DNA from: Sitta carolinensis
Taxonomy: Eukaryota; Chordata; Aves; Passeriformes; Sittidae
Direction of reading: 5' to 3'
Assembly: GCA_032173965.1 (NCBI GenBank)
Contig: CM063289.1
Coordinates: 31,042,690 to 31,106,689, forward strand
DNA length: 64,000 nucleotides
This document shows, in pieces, positions 1 through 11,170 of this stretch. The notes under the pieces were generated by a model. That model was not told the DNA's origin. It did not search any database and saw nothing but the letters and a program-made list of their open reading frames with translations. Within the stretch, counting starts at the first letter, position 1, and every line of letters begins with the position of its first letter. The position numbers were made by a program, and so were the translations under genes.

Positions 1-389
1 ATTGTTAGTATGGAGTCTATTACTATGTCATTAGTAATAATAACACCCAGATAATGAATTGAGCTTTTCTCCTAATGACTTGGGGTGTGGAATCGTTCTT
101 TCTAACTTCTGTTCTTCAGAAGACCACACACCAGGCAATTAATATTGTCACTTGCACGCCGAAGATCCTAACCCCACTGTGATTAGAGCAAATGAATAAT
201 TTGCCATTCAGATGTATTGAGAACAAAACTAGGATGTGACTGAGAATAGAATTCCTGAGTTGCAGGCTGCAGTAATTAACACCCAGCAGAGCAGCAGGGG
301 AATGGTTCAGAAAGGCCTGGTCTGAAGTCTTCTCAAGGGGCTCTGAGAAGCTTGAACTCATCTCCCATAATTCAGATTTCTTCCTGGCT
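1..389. other. unique AT-rich DNA, no gene seen
   Basis: Balanced to AT-rich single-copy-looking sequence leading into a CR1 fragment. Open frames here are short and resemble no protein family I recognise. I see no repeat structure or splice-bounded exon. Confidence 0.5.
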
Positions 390-630
390 CCAAAGGGAGC
401 CTACAGGGGAGCTGGAGACAGACTTTGCATCAGGAACTAGTGACAGGACAAGGGGGAATGGCCTCCCACCCACCGAGGGCAGGGTTAGGGGGATATGGGG
501 AGAAACTCTTCCCTCTGAGGGGAGGGATGCTGGGCGAGGCTCTGGAAAGCTGTGGCTGCCCCGTCCCTGGAAATGTCACAAGCCAGGTCAGAACAGGTCC
601 CTTCGAGGTCCCTCCCAAGCCAAACCACTC
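390..630 (+). mobile_element. CR1 LINE 3'-end fragment, sense orientation
   Basis: The order of blocks matches the CR1 3' region: AGGGAGCCTACAGG, then GGAGACAGACTTT, GACAAGGGGGAATGGC, AACTCTTCCCTCTGAGG, GCTGTGGCTGCCCC and GTCCCTGGAAATGTC, ending in a degenerate AGGTCCCTCCCAAGCCAAACCA. A stretch between the GCCAGGT block and the terminal block is deleted. The terminal ATTCTATG octamers are lost. This is a dead, 5'-truncated retrotransposon copy typical of bird genomes; no reverse transcriptase sequence is present. Confidence 0.88.
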
Positions 631-1446
631 AGGAGCTGGCAGGAGCTCAGGGAGAGGTTTCTCCTCAGGGTCAGGCAGTGCCCCCGGTGCCAGGGCTGGT
701 GGCACCGAGCCCCAGCCATGCTCTGGTGCCCCCGGCAGCCCCACGGGCACACACCCCACTCTGGGACCACCTGGCTCCCCCCAGGCATCCCCAGGGACAC
801 CTCTGGCTGTTCCTGTTCTCCTCCAGTCTCCTAAAGCTGCTTGCACAGATCCGTGCTCTCAGAGGAGCTGAGTAGGGGCTGATGACATGAGAGATTGAAG
901 TTAAAAAACCAAAAAGGCAACTAGAAATACCTGGGAGAGGCAAAAAAAAACACCCCACCATGTAATATTTATTATGGGGAAAATAACTATTACAATCACT
1001 AAGACAGGAAATGAAGGATGAGTCAGTAATGCAATTGTGTTTCTGAAATTACAGTCCCTGGCTAACATCAGCCTCGAGTCTGCATCAGGGGGGGACTTGG
1101 AACCATAAGGAATATAAAGGATGTCTAAGGAAGAGAGGAAGATGTGCACATGCCACATCTCAGCTGCCCCAGGCAGAGGGAAGGAGCCCGTTGTGTGAGG
1201 CAGGTGGGCAGAGGGGCACTCAGCTCCTGCACATCCCTCATTCTGGGGTAAACCTCTCTGGTTTGCATTCCCAAGATGTGTTTGAGAACCTCCCTCAGCC
1301 TGGCAGAGCAGGGGCGTGCATTCCCTGAACATTAGCTGGCAAACGGAGCCTGAAGTGTTGGCTGTGTCCCATAAAGCCCCAAACAGCCCGAGGAGATTTC
1401 AGTGAGCAGAGTCCCTGCTCGCCCTGCGGGCAAGGCACGCGGCTGT
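631..1446. other. unique DNA, no gene seen
   Basis: GC-rich at first (to about 870), then AT-rich. The open frames are short and low-complexity and I find no supported exon, RNA gene or repeat. The AT-rich part around 890-1080 contains short A runs only. Confidence 0.45.
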
Positions 1447-1723
1447 TGTCCCTGAAAATCAGCCTTCTGATTTATTTTAATATAGTGGAGTCAGTTCTCA
1501 TAAATTGTAAGATAAACAAAAATCATATTTACATTCCTTTGTAAAAGATATCACCCGATAAACTTCTCAAGTAACCAATAAAGATGGAGAAGTGGTAACC
1601 TCTCTGTCCAATCTCTGATCACTGTCCAAAAACTTATATATACAAAGTCAACAATAAACTAGAATCTTCTTCCTTTCCTCTCCTCTACCTGAACACCTGC
1701 TGTGTGTTTCTATGTACATCACA
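1447..1723 (+). mobile_element. LTR-like element, copy A (solo LTR candidate)
   Basis: This roughly 280-bp segment aligns along its whole length with the reverse complement of 16865-17147, with few gaps. Shared landmarks in order are TGTCCCTGAAAATCAGCC at the left end, GGAGTCAGTTCTCAT, AGATAAACAA, CTTTGTAAAAGAT, CAATCTCTG, ATACAAAGTCAACAATAAAC and CTACCTGAAC, ending in TCACA. It begins TG and ends CA. It carries an AATAAA polyadenylation signal about 80 bp before the right end, with a TATATATA run just upstream. These are LTR features. No internal retroviral sequence and no clear target-site duplication is visible, so a solo LTR is inferred; the family is not identified. Confidence 0.65.
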
Positions 1724-3961
1724 AAAACACCCAGCTCCTCCTGCACCCCTCGGGCAGGCAGTGGGTGATGAGCCAAGGTCCTCTTTCAGTCATTATTTTA
1801 TAGCTTGGGGGGATTTATGCTGCTTCTTGGGGAGCCCATAGCCCCGCAGCAGTCTGGGATTCTGTGTCTCCATCAAGAACTCCGCACGGCCGAGGCAGTT
1901 TCTGTGCTCTGCCCTGTGTCACTGCTCCTTCCTCTGAGGCTGCACAGAGCCCCCAGACCCTCCCACTGCTGGGCAGCATCCCCTGAGTGAATTCTCCCTG
2001 CCTCGGCTGGGCAGAAATCCTACTTCAACCGAAGCTTGTTTATGCTAATTCTGGGGTTTGGCACTTTTGAAAACAGCAATTCCTTGTAGCCTTTGGCTGG
2101 CGCCTGCCAAGCAGGGCACCTTCAGCCAGGGGCCTCAGATCTCTGTTTATCACAGGCTGACTTATCTCTTCAAGGCAAAATAAATAGTTACTGAAGTACA
2201 TCTTTATGACACTGGAAAGGCTTGAAATGGTGTTTGTGCACTTACAATCAGCCCAACAAATGTTACCAGTGAGATTTTGCAAATATCATTCAGGTTCTCA
2301 AATGTTTTAAAAGGAAAATGAAGAGCTGCTGAATGTTGACAAAGAGAAAAGGAGAGCAAACCAAGAAAGGTGTTAAACGGAGGAGTGCTGCCTGGCTCTG
2401 GCAGTGGAGCTGCTGTGCTGGGACCTGGCTGGGGCTGTGCTGGGGCCCGTGCTCAGAACACAAAAACTCACTTTATTCCTGTATTTGCAGTAAAAATGTT
2501 GCAGTTCGCAGCCATTCAGAATTATTCTTTGCCCCCCTAACACTAGATTGATTCATTTTATTGCCTGGTTTGGGTTTTTTCTTCTTGGAATCGTTTTTTA
2601 TTCCCACTCTGTCCGGAGATGGGAGAAGCTGAGCTGTGAACTCCTCTGCTCTGCAGGGAAGGGAGGCTCCCCACACACACAGAGATGAGGAAATAGAGAA
2701 TATCGTGGGATTGGCACCTCTGCCGTGCTTCTGTGGCCCTTTCACAGCATCACTTGCACAACCACCTCAGAGTGTGAGGCATCCTCGGGCTCTGAGCAAG
2801 CTGCTCTGCAGGCAGGTGAAGCTGGGGTTGGAGCAGGGGGAGCTCTGGGGCTCCTTGCAGCCCAAAGCACCCCAAGGCTCTGCAGTGCCAGGCGAGCCGT
2901 GCAGCCCCGTCCCCTGGAGGTGTGGGCAGGCTGCAGGGGCACAGGAGCACAGCCTGGACTCACAGGGAGGACACGCTCCCCACACACTCCTGTCCCTTCT
3001 GGAAACCCATTTGTGTTGTGACATTTTCTGTCCTTGCTACAATTTTCACCACGGCGAGGAGGTACCTGGGATTGCATTGTCTCATTTTCACATTGCCGTG
3101 CCATACTCTGTTGACCTTTTTAATATTCAGTATTTTGAATGGTTGACCATTGCACTCCTCCTCTTCCCATTAAAAGGGGAACCCAACCTCTTGCAAAGGA
3201 CTGGGTGATCAGGCAATTGAAATGAAAAATTCTGAAAAGGTCAGGTGAGTGCAGCACTCCACATTTTTCACAAAACATAGGAGCTATTGAAATTCGTGTG
3301 CCTCCTCTCTGTGACAAAGGCTGTTCCAGCAGCAAAAATAAAAATAGGTACAACATCAATCTAGTGTTCTGCTAACAGCAGTGCTGGAAAAACGGTGGGG
3401 CTGTATAATTTCTCCCATTGTTATTATGGGTTGTAGCTTCTGCTCCTCTTTGGATGGATTATTGCAGAAATGTAGCAGAAAGCTTAATTTCCATTTGACT
3501 CAGGAATCTATTTGTGGTGCTGCTCAGACTCCCAGAATTTCGGAGACACTCCTCAACTGTCTTGATAAAAAGGTAAAACTCATTCAAATAAGAAACATAC
3601 ATTTCTTTCCTGCTTCTTCAGCAACTTAAGAAACATTTTCAGCCCCGTGTCTGCATCAACATTAGGGCTATCCACAGTCATTGCTGCTCATTGTCCCCTG
3701 TACAAACAGCTCATTAGAGCCCAGGCTGGCACTCTGAACCCTGCTGCTGTGCAGGAGAGGGGAGGGGAGGCTGGGACTAACAGAGATTCTGAAAGTGTTG
3801 CTTGAAATTTTATTTTGAACCTGTATTTGGCAGATTTCTTCCTCCCATGATCAAATCTCTTTTTGTGGATGGTCGTTTCCAATTGCTTTATTTATCATTA
3901 TTTAATGGTGCATCAGGGCTATTACTATTGTGCTCTCAGGGATTTAGAACTAAAATATAAA
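1724..3961. other. unique DNA, no gene seen
   Basis: Mixed composition: AT-rich stretches (about 2030-2600, 3110-3960) around a GC-rich part (about 2800-3000). The open frames are short or low-complexity and I recognise no protein. No tandem repeat is present. Confidence 0.45.
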
Positions 3962-4060
3962 ATTGTAGAACATCTAGGGTTAAGGAAGGGACCTTAAAGA
4001 TAATCTGCATTATGAAAAGACCTTAAAGATCATCTGGATTATCAATCCAAAACTAATTCC
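3962..4060 (-). mobile_element. possible decayed CR1 end with a short internal duplication
   Basis: The sequence AGAACATCTAGGGTTAAGG followed by GGGACCTTAAAGATAATCTG resembles the reverse complement of the CR1 3' terminus. The block GACCTTAAAGAT-ATCTG-ATTAT occurs twice in tandem about 29 bp apart. The match is short and the copy may be old or coincidental. Confidence 0.45.
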
Positions 4061-4412
4061 AAGTGTGCTGTCCACATTCTATGGCGTGGTCTGTCAGCCC
4101 CAGATTGTTTCTGCTAGATGGCCACGTAATTTTTACCAGAGCTGCTTGAAAAAGAGCAACGAGGTTTGCTGGTGCCTCTCCCAGTTTAAAGGGGGACTTT
4201 TGAGGCTGTGCCGTTCCCCCTGGAGGGCTGGCTGTGCCGGGAACACAGGGACTCCTGGGCACAGTGGCCATGGCAGAGCTGGGATCCATGGCTCTGAGGG
4301 CTTCACAGCCCCAGCAGGTCTGGGATCCTGGGATCCTGTGTGGCACACAGTGACTAAGACACAGTTCATTTCTGCAGGCCTGGAAACCAAATTCCACTGG
4401 CCATGCCAGGGC
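4061..4412. other. unique DNA before the first array
   Basis: No repeat, exon or RNA gene seen. The sequence becomes GC-rich towards the array that begins at about 4413. Confidence 0.4.
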
Positions 4413-4659
4413 CTGCAGGTGAGCAGAGCCCCACAGGTGAGCAGAGACCCTTCAGGGGAGCAGAGCCCCACAGGTGAGCAGAGCAGAGCCCCACAGGTGA
4501 GCAGAGCAGAGCCCCACAGGTGAGCAGAGACCCACAGGTGAGCAGAGCAGAGACCCTCAGGTGAGCAGAGCAGAACCCCACAGGTGAGCAGAGCAGAGCC
4601 CCACAGGTGAGCAGAGCAGAGCCCCACAGGTGAGCAGAGCAGAGCCCCACAGGTGAGCA
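4413..4659 (+). repeat. 18/23-bp minisatellite, 5'-splice-site-like unit
   Basis: The unit alternates between an 18-bp form (AGCAGAGCCCCACAGGTG) and a 23-bp form with an extra AGCAG. The core CAGGTGAGC occurs 11 times. It equals a strong vertebrate 5' splice site (CAG|GTGAGC) and also contains a CAGGTG E-box. The array runs into unique DNA on both sides. No transcript can be shown, so the splice-site resemblance is an observation and not a function. Confidence 0.9.
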
Positions 4660-4828
4660 CGGTGCCCAGCCCAGTGCCAGCAGCACCTCTGGGATCCATC
4701 TCCCCCCAGGTGTGTTTTCCTGAGGAACCAGATCCCAGTCCCCCTGGAGCAGTGGGGAGGGACTTCAACAACACCTGCAAAGCTCTCACCTGTGCCAGGG
4801 CCAGCACCAGCATGGCCAGGGACGGCAG

Positions 4829-5213
4829 GGACAGCCCTGGGCACAGCCTTGGGACAGACACTGGGACAGACGACACTGGGACAGACACTGGGACAGACAC
4901 TGGGAACAGCCTGGGACAGACACTGGGACAGACACTGGGACAGACACTGGGACAGACACTGGGACAGACACTGGGACAGACACTGGGACAGACACTGGGA
5001 ACAGCCCTGGGACAGACACTGGCACAGACACTGGGAACAGCCCTGGGACAGACGCTGGGACAGACACTGGGACAGACACTGGGACAGACACTGGGACAGA
5101 CACTGGGAACAGCCACTGGGACAGACACTGGGACAGACCTGGGACAGACACTGGGACACACCTGGGACAGACACTGGGACAGACACTGGGACAGACACTG
5201 GGACAGACACTGA
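4829..5213. repeat. 12-bp minisatellite (GGGACAGACACT)
   Basis: About 30 copies of the 12-mer GGGACAGACACT, with variant units containing GAACAGCC or a shortened CCT spacer. Because 12 is a multiple of three and the unit has no stop in several frames, long repetitive open frames appear on both strands. These are artefacts of the repeat. The first units (4829-4850) are degenerate, as expected of an array edge. Confidence 0.95.
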
Positions 5214-5948
5214 GTTCAGCCCTGCAGCCCCACAGCTCGAGTGGCAGCAGCCAGACCAGCTGGGATTCAGCCCCTGTTCGTGTCTGGAGGAGCTGCTGCT
5301 GTCACCGGGCACCAGCTAAACCCTGTCTGAGATCTTTGCAGTTTTCCTGTGTAAGCCCTGCACCTCTGTACAGTCCTGGCTGGAAATACCTGCACATTTA
5401 CACCACAGTGTGCCAAGATCACAGAAGTGCCCAAGCTGAAGAACAGCAGAGTTAAAAGAGTCACTGGAGCGTGTTAATCAGTTGAAATGCTTTTGTGCTG
5501 CAAGAAGCAATGTACACTGCCTGCACCTGAGTGATTCGGTACCCAACCTCCACGACACCTTTTTAAGCTTCATTTTCATTTTATTATTTAAGGACCTTCA
5601 GCATTTCATTTAGTCACCCTTTACCATGTTGCAAGAAAATGATTTTTCTCTTCTCCTTTCAAAGGCCTCGATGTGGGCTCTTTTCTCCAGCAGAGATGAT
5701 CTCAGCAGTCAGTTTTACCCTCAGCTCCCAGGGTTTAAGTTGAAGAGGAGCTTTGCCAGCTGGCACAGGGACTGTGGGGTCTGCCAGGTACAGAAAACAG
5801 ACCCTGGCTAATTCCTACAGGGCAGCATCAGTTCTGTGAGGATTCCTGAAGCTGCTGCACTCTCAGCTCCTGCAATCCACACCAAATGGTACCTCCCAGG
5901 CAAGGGGCAAAGGCATCGGGCCATTCCTGGTCACAGGGAGGAGCTGCT
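5214..5948. other. unique DNA between arrays
   Basis: Mixed composition with an AT-rich centre (about 5480-5640). I see no exon, RNA gene or repeat. Confidence 0.4.
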
Positions 5949-7018
5949 GCTCACACTGCTGAGCCCCCTCCCCATCCCACACTGCTGAGCCCCCTCCCCA
6001 TCCCACACTGCTGAGCCCTGCCCCATCCCACACTGCTGAGCCCCCCCATCCCACACTGCTGAGCCCTGCCCCATCCCACACTGCTGAGCCCCCTCCCCAT
6101 CCCACACTGCTGACCCCCTCCCCATCCCACACTGCTGAGCCCCTCCCCATCCCACACTGCTGAGCCCCCTCCCCATCCCACACTGCTGAGCCCCCTCCCC
6201 ATCCCACACTGCTGAGCCCCTCCCCATCCCACACTGCTGAGCCCCCTCCCCATCCCACACTGCTGAACCCCTCCCCATCCCACACTGCTGAACCCCTCCC
6301 CATCCCACACTGCTGAGCCCCCTCCCCATCCCACACTGCTGAGCCCCCTCCCCATCCCACACTGCTGAGCCCTCCCCATCCCACACTGCTGAGCCCCCTC
6401 CCCATCCCACACTGCTGAGCCCCCTCCCCATCCCACACTGCTGACCCCCTCCCCATCCCACACTGCTGAACCCCTTCCCCATCCCACACTGCTGAGCCCC
6501 TCCCCATCCCACACTGCTGAACCCTGCCCCATCCCACACTGCTGACCCCTCCCCATCCCACACTGCTGAGCCCCTTCCCCATCCCACACTGCTGAGCCCT
6601 CCCCATCCCACACTGCTGACCCCTGCCCCATCCCACACTGCTGAGCCCCTTCCCCATCCCACACTGCTGAGCCCCCTCCCCATCCCACACTGCTGAACCC
6701 CTGCCCCATCCCACACTGCTGAGCCCCTCCCCATCCCACACTGCTGAACCCCCTCCCCATCCCACACTGCTGAGCCCCCTCCCCATCCCACACTGCTGAG
6801 CCCTTCCCCATCCCACACTGCTGAGCCCCCTCCCATCCCACACTGCTGAACCCCTGCCCCATCCCACACTGCTGAACCCCTCCCTCCCACATCTCCCACA
6901 CTGCTGAACCCCTCCCCATCCCACACTGCTGAGCCCCCTCCCCATCCCACACTGCTGAGCCCCCTCCCCATCCCACACTGCTGAGCCCCTGCCCACCCCC
7001 ACTGCGAGCCCTTCCCCC
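5949..7018. repeat. about 26-bp minisatellite (CACACTGCTGAGCCCCCTCC type)
   Basis: About 40 copies of a 24-26-bp unit built from CACACTGCTGAG, a variable C run with one or two T or G interruptions, and CCCCATCC. Most variation is in the number of Cs in CCCCCTCCCC. The minus strand has three G runs per unit (GGGATGGGGAGGGGG). Long open frames on the minus strand (over 500 codons) come from the absence of stops in this unit and are not genes. The right edge is degenerate and passes into a second repeat family at about 7020. Confidence 0.95.
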
Positions 7019-7019
7019 C

Positions 7020-7512
7020 ATGCTCCCTCCCCACCAAGCTCTGGGCCCCCAGCCCCATCCCCAACTCTGGACCCCCATCCCCTCCCCACTGCTGAGCCCC
7101 TGCCACCCCGGACTCTGCCCCCTCCTCCCCAGAAGCTCTGGACCCCATCCCCATTCCCCAGAAGCTCTGGGCCCCCAGCCCCTTCCCCAGAAGCTCTGGA
7201 CCCCATCCCCTTCCCCAGAAGCTCTGAGCCCCCTGCCCCTTCCCCAGAAGCTCTGAGCCCCCTGCCCCTTCCCCAGAAGCTCTGGACCCCCATCCCCATC
7301 CCCAGAGGCTCTGGACCCCCTGCCCCATCCCCAGAGGCTCTGGACCCCCTGCCCCTTCCCCAGAAGCTCTGGGCCCCCTGCCCCATCCCCAGAGGCTCTG
7401 GACCCCCTGCCCCTTCCCCAGAAGCTCTGAGCCCTGCCCTCCCAGACTGCCCCTCATCCCCAGAGGCTCTGGACCCCCTGCCCCTTCCCCAGAAGCTCTG
7501 GCCCCCAGCTCC
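7020..7512. repeat. about 25-bp minisatellite (AGAAGCTCTGG / CCCCTTCCCC)
   Basis: About 19 units with AGAAGCTCTGG or AGAGGCTCTGG followed by ACCCCCTG and CCCCTTCCCC or CCCCATCCCC. It directly follows the 5949-7018 array. Near 7080-7105 a unit carrying CACTGCTGAGCCCC, diagnostic of the neighbouring family, is embedded in it. The two arrays therefore probably share an origin or exchanged units. Confidence 0.92.
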
Positions 7513-9343
7513 CAGCAGTGCCCAGCTGCAGTCACTGCTGCAGGCAGGAGCTCGGCAGCTCAGAACAGTTCATTCCATAATCATCCTTCCCATCACACCA
7601 GCCCGATTAGCATAAGGAAATGGAGAAGAAATCAAAATGCAGAGAGGAATTTTCTAAGAAACAGATTTTCCCTTCCCTTAGGAATTGAAGAACAATAAAG
7701 GAGCCCGTGACAGCAGCTCTGCCTCAGCCCTGCACACGGCTCCTGTGTGGTAACAGCTCACAGGACTCACGGGGACATTTCATCTTCTTCCTTGGCAAGG
7801 GCAAATTTCTTAATAGGTTGTAAGCTCGAGTCCCAATAACAGATAAAACAGACGAACCATTTTTTTCTTTGACACCTTTTCCAATTATATTTTTAAATCT
7901 TCTTTGGATTCATTACATCCTGTAATCCTGCCAATTTGCATCGTTTACTGCCATGCCTTCCCCTCGGAGGCAACACTCCCTCGCACATTCACCGCTGTCA
8001 AAGGCACAGAGATCAGAAACATTCACAGCATCTCTCCAAAACGGTTCACCAGGCGTTTCCTTGTCCGGTTTATTTTGTTGTATGCAATGAGGAGTGACCA
8101 GATAGAAACATCAGTACAATGTCGTTGTACAAAAGCATCTCCAGGCAGTCGGGGTAATTCCCTCTCTGGGCTGTGTTGGACTCACACCCTGCCCCGTTAT
8201 GGGAAATTACCTCTGCTTTGATGGAGGCACTCAGTAAATGAAAATCCGTAAATCAGGGCCCCGGGGAGGCCCCGGGCTGCACCTCCCGTGGCACAGGGCA
8301 GTTAATAAAGATCTCTCACTCCTAATTGCAGTGGACTCCTCGCCGCTCCAGAACCTCTGCTCCAGATATGCTGCCTGGGAAGTGGTAAAATCAGGGGGTT
8401 ATTCTGTCATTTTGTTTTACTTTGCTGTTCAGACACAGCAATTAATAACTGCAAACAGCTCTGCTAATTTATCATTGGTGGCTACTACCAGCCCTAACTC
8501 TTTAAGGTTAAAATGAAATTAAACACCTTAATAGATTGGAAGGAAAAAATTTAAAATCTATTGACAATCTGCAAGTTCCCCAATGCCAAACACAAATTAT
8601 GGGCATGACCTCTTTCTGTTTTTATTAACTGAATGCTGAGCTTAAAGCACAGTCCTGGTAAACACTTCCAAAGTCACTCCAGCACCAGTCCTGAACAGGC
8701 TGTGTCACCTAAGAGCCAAGAATTCAAGTGGCCACTGCACCTTTTGGGCTCAGTGTGGGTCATGCCAGTTCCACATTCAGGGTTTGAGTGCAGCAAGGTC
8801 ATCATCCTTTATTTATGTATTTATTCATGCATCTGTTAAGCAGCTGGAGTGCGACAGGAAATCATGGACCAGATGAAATACTTATTGTTTGCTTCAGGAT
8901 TGGAGATGGGGAAGAAAATGCTTTATTTCACTCCTGGGCTTGATCCCCATCATTTCCACCCAAAAATCACAACATATTTCTGATGGTCCTCAAGCAAAGG
9001 AGGTCCTGAGTGCAATCCTCTGTCTCCAGGATTTTGAGGAAAATCTTTCAAGCAGAGGGGAATTCTCTTTTTCCCCTGATAACTTCCTAGGACAATAGTT
9101 TTGTAGAAACAAGTAGTTAGACAATTTCTAATTGCCTCAAAAGTCATTAAAAATTACAATACTTCCTTGTGCTTGTTTTTACTTGCTGATTGATTTCTGC
9201 CTTTTAAGATGACAAATCTTGACATTTCAAAAAGAATTCCTGTAAGAGTTAAGATGATGGTTCACAGAAGCTGAATTTTATTGCAGTAAAATACCTGTCC
9301 AAGGGCAGCACTCACCCATAAGCACTGGAAGAACATTTTAAAT
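7513..9343. other. AT-rich unique DNA, possible conserved non-coding island
   Basis: Contains several AT-rich stretches with homeodomain-type TAAT/ATTA cores (for example 8440-8560 and 8590-8630) and no repeats. No open frame resembles a known protein. The composition contrasts sharply with the GC-rich arrays either side. This is what conserved non-coding DNA often looks like, but conservation cannot be tested from one sequence. Confidence 0.4.
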
Positions 9344-9500
9344 CAGACTGGTTTGGTTTGGGAGGGACCTTAAAGCTCATCCAGTGCCACCCCATGGGCA
9401 GCACCCCCTTCCCTGTCCCAGCTGCTCCCAGCCCCTTGGGCACTGCCAGGGATGAGGGGGTGGCAGGGGGTCCCACTCCTCCTGGGAATGTGCCTGGAGA
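9344..9500 (-). mobile_element. CR1 LINE 3'-end fragment, antisense
   Basis: GGTTTGGTTTGGGAGGGACC, then TTAAAGCTCATCCAGTGCCA, CCCATGGGCAG, CCCAGCCCCTTGGGCACTGC and CAGGGATGAGGGGG follow the order of the reverse-complemented CR1 3' end. The copy is 5'-truncated and without coding sequence. The right boundary is approximate. Confidence 0.8.
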
Positions 9501-10568
9501 TCCCTCCCTGGGCTGGGGACGCCCCTCAAGGTCACCCCTCAAGGCTGAGCAAAGGAGCTTTACCCTCACACATCAGCACAGCTTCAACATCTACTTGACA
9601 ATTATTAAGCTGCCTTTGAAACTACTGATTTAATAAGTAGTGTACTATAATTGTAGTTATAACTACCTACATTGTGTAGCAGATAATTCTGATTAAAGTC
9701 CTTTATTCTAATCATTATAATCATCAATTGAAATAACTAATTCATTTTGCACATATCTGGTTTGCTATCCTTAATCCTGCCAGACAGATTTGTAGAGAGG
9801 TTCAATTGCACTTGCATAATCCTTTAAATAAACTGTTGACCAAGCCTGGGACTGGAATTAGACCCAGGCAGACCCGTGCTCCTCTCTGAGAAGGAGTTTA
9901 GGAAGCGGGCACTCCTCTCTGCACCTTGGGGCTAAACGGGAGAGCATCTCTGACAAACTCGGTCAAATTCTGACACCAACCATCCTGCACATCTCTGACA
10001 AACTTGGGGTGAAGTGTCTGTCCTTCCCTTGACAGTGCAGCAGCAGAGACCCCTGAGCCCCAGCTCTGCCCCTCTCACGGAGCGCTGGATGGTGGGAGCA
10101 GCTCCCAGCCCGGCTGCAGCCCTCCCTGCTCCCTCCAAAACCTGCCTGCTCTATTCCTAGAGAAGAAACATCCCGACAGAAATAAATGCCCGCTCGAAGC
10201 TACGAGAGCCGAAGCGGATTGTTTCTCTCTCAAAAGCTGAGTTCGTTTTGCTGCCCTGAGGGCAGCACACTCCTGAGCCTGGTGAGTCGCAGCCGGTGAC
10301 GGCTCCTCACAGCCCTGCGGGTCCCGTGGGCTTCCCAAAGGCGCTCCTCGCTCGCCACGGGCTCTCAGGGCCCCTCCTGAGCTGGACCTGCCCAGAGGGG
10401 CACAGGCTGTGTCTGCAGGGTGGCAGAGACCAGGGGGGCTCGGCGCTGCAGAGCTCAGCCCCGCTCCCCTGGGAGCATCCCGGGCATCCCGGCTGCCTCA
10501 GCCCTCCTGCACCTGCCCAGGTGTGCAGCACAGACCCTGCCCACAGGTACCCGTGTGGGGATGGCAGC
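9501..10568. other. unique DNA: AT-rich island, then GC-rich flank
   Basis: 9590-9840 is very AT-rich, with short imperfect palindromes (CTACTGAT...ATAAGTAG near 9620-9640) and multiple ATTA cores. 9850-10560 becomes GC-rich with a moderate number of CpGs around 10180-10350. No exon or RNA gene is supported. Confidence 0.4.
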
Positions 10569-11170
10569 ACGGACCAGAAGCTGGGGCAGGGACGGACCAG
10601 AACCAGCCCTGGGACAGGGATGGACCAGAACCTGGGTCAGGGATGGGCCAGAACCACCCCTGGGACAGGGATGGACCAGAACCTGGGTACAGGGATGGAC
10701 CAGAACCTGGGTCAGGGATGGACCAGAACCAGCCCTGGGACAGGGATGGACCAGAACCTGGGTCAGGGATGGACCAACTGGACAGGATGACCAACCGTCA
10801 GAAGCAAACTGGTAGAGACCGACTGGGACAGGGATGGACCAGAACCTGGGTCAGGGATGGACCAGAACCAGCCCTGGGACAGGGATGGGTCAGAACCTGG
10901 GTCAGGGATGGACCAGAACCAGCCCTGGGACAGGGATGGCCAGAACCTGGGTCAGGGATGGACCAGAACCAGCTCTGGGACAGGGATGGACCAGAACCTG
11001 GGTCAGGGATGGACCAGAACCAGCCTGGGACAGGGATGGACCAGAACCTGGGTCAGGGATGGACCAGAACCTGGGTCAGGGACGGACCAGAACCACCCCT
11101 GGGGCAGGCATGGATCAGAACCACCCTGCTGGGACAGGGCTGCGCCAGAACCACCCCTGGGTCAGGGATG
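10569..11170. repeat. 25/51-bp minisatellite with dimeric structure
   Basis: The basic block is CAGGGATGGACCAGAACC. Two types alternate, one ending TGGGT and one ending AGCCCTGGGA, giving a higher-order dimer of about 51 bp. Some units are TGGGT-TGGGT monomer runs. A non-repeat interruption lies at about 10775-10825, after which the array resumes. Open frames through it are repeat artefacts. Confidence 0.93.

Noticed and set aside
5863..7535. Minus-strand open frames of over 500 codons rich in SSVGWG
   Set aside because: Encoded by the 26-bp and 25-bp minisatellites; not a silk- or glycine-rich protein gene because all frames are open and no start or splice context is present.
9618..9670. 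Imperfect hairpins near CTACTGAT...ATAAGTAG
   Set aside because: Short, AT-rich and imperfect; expected by chance in this composition.
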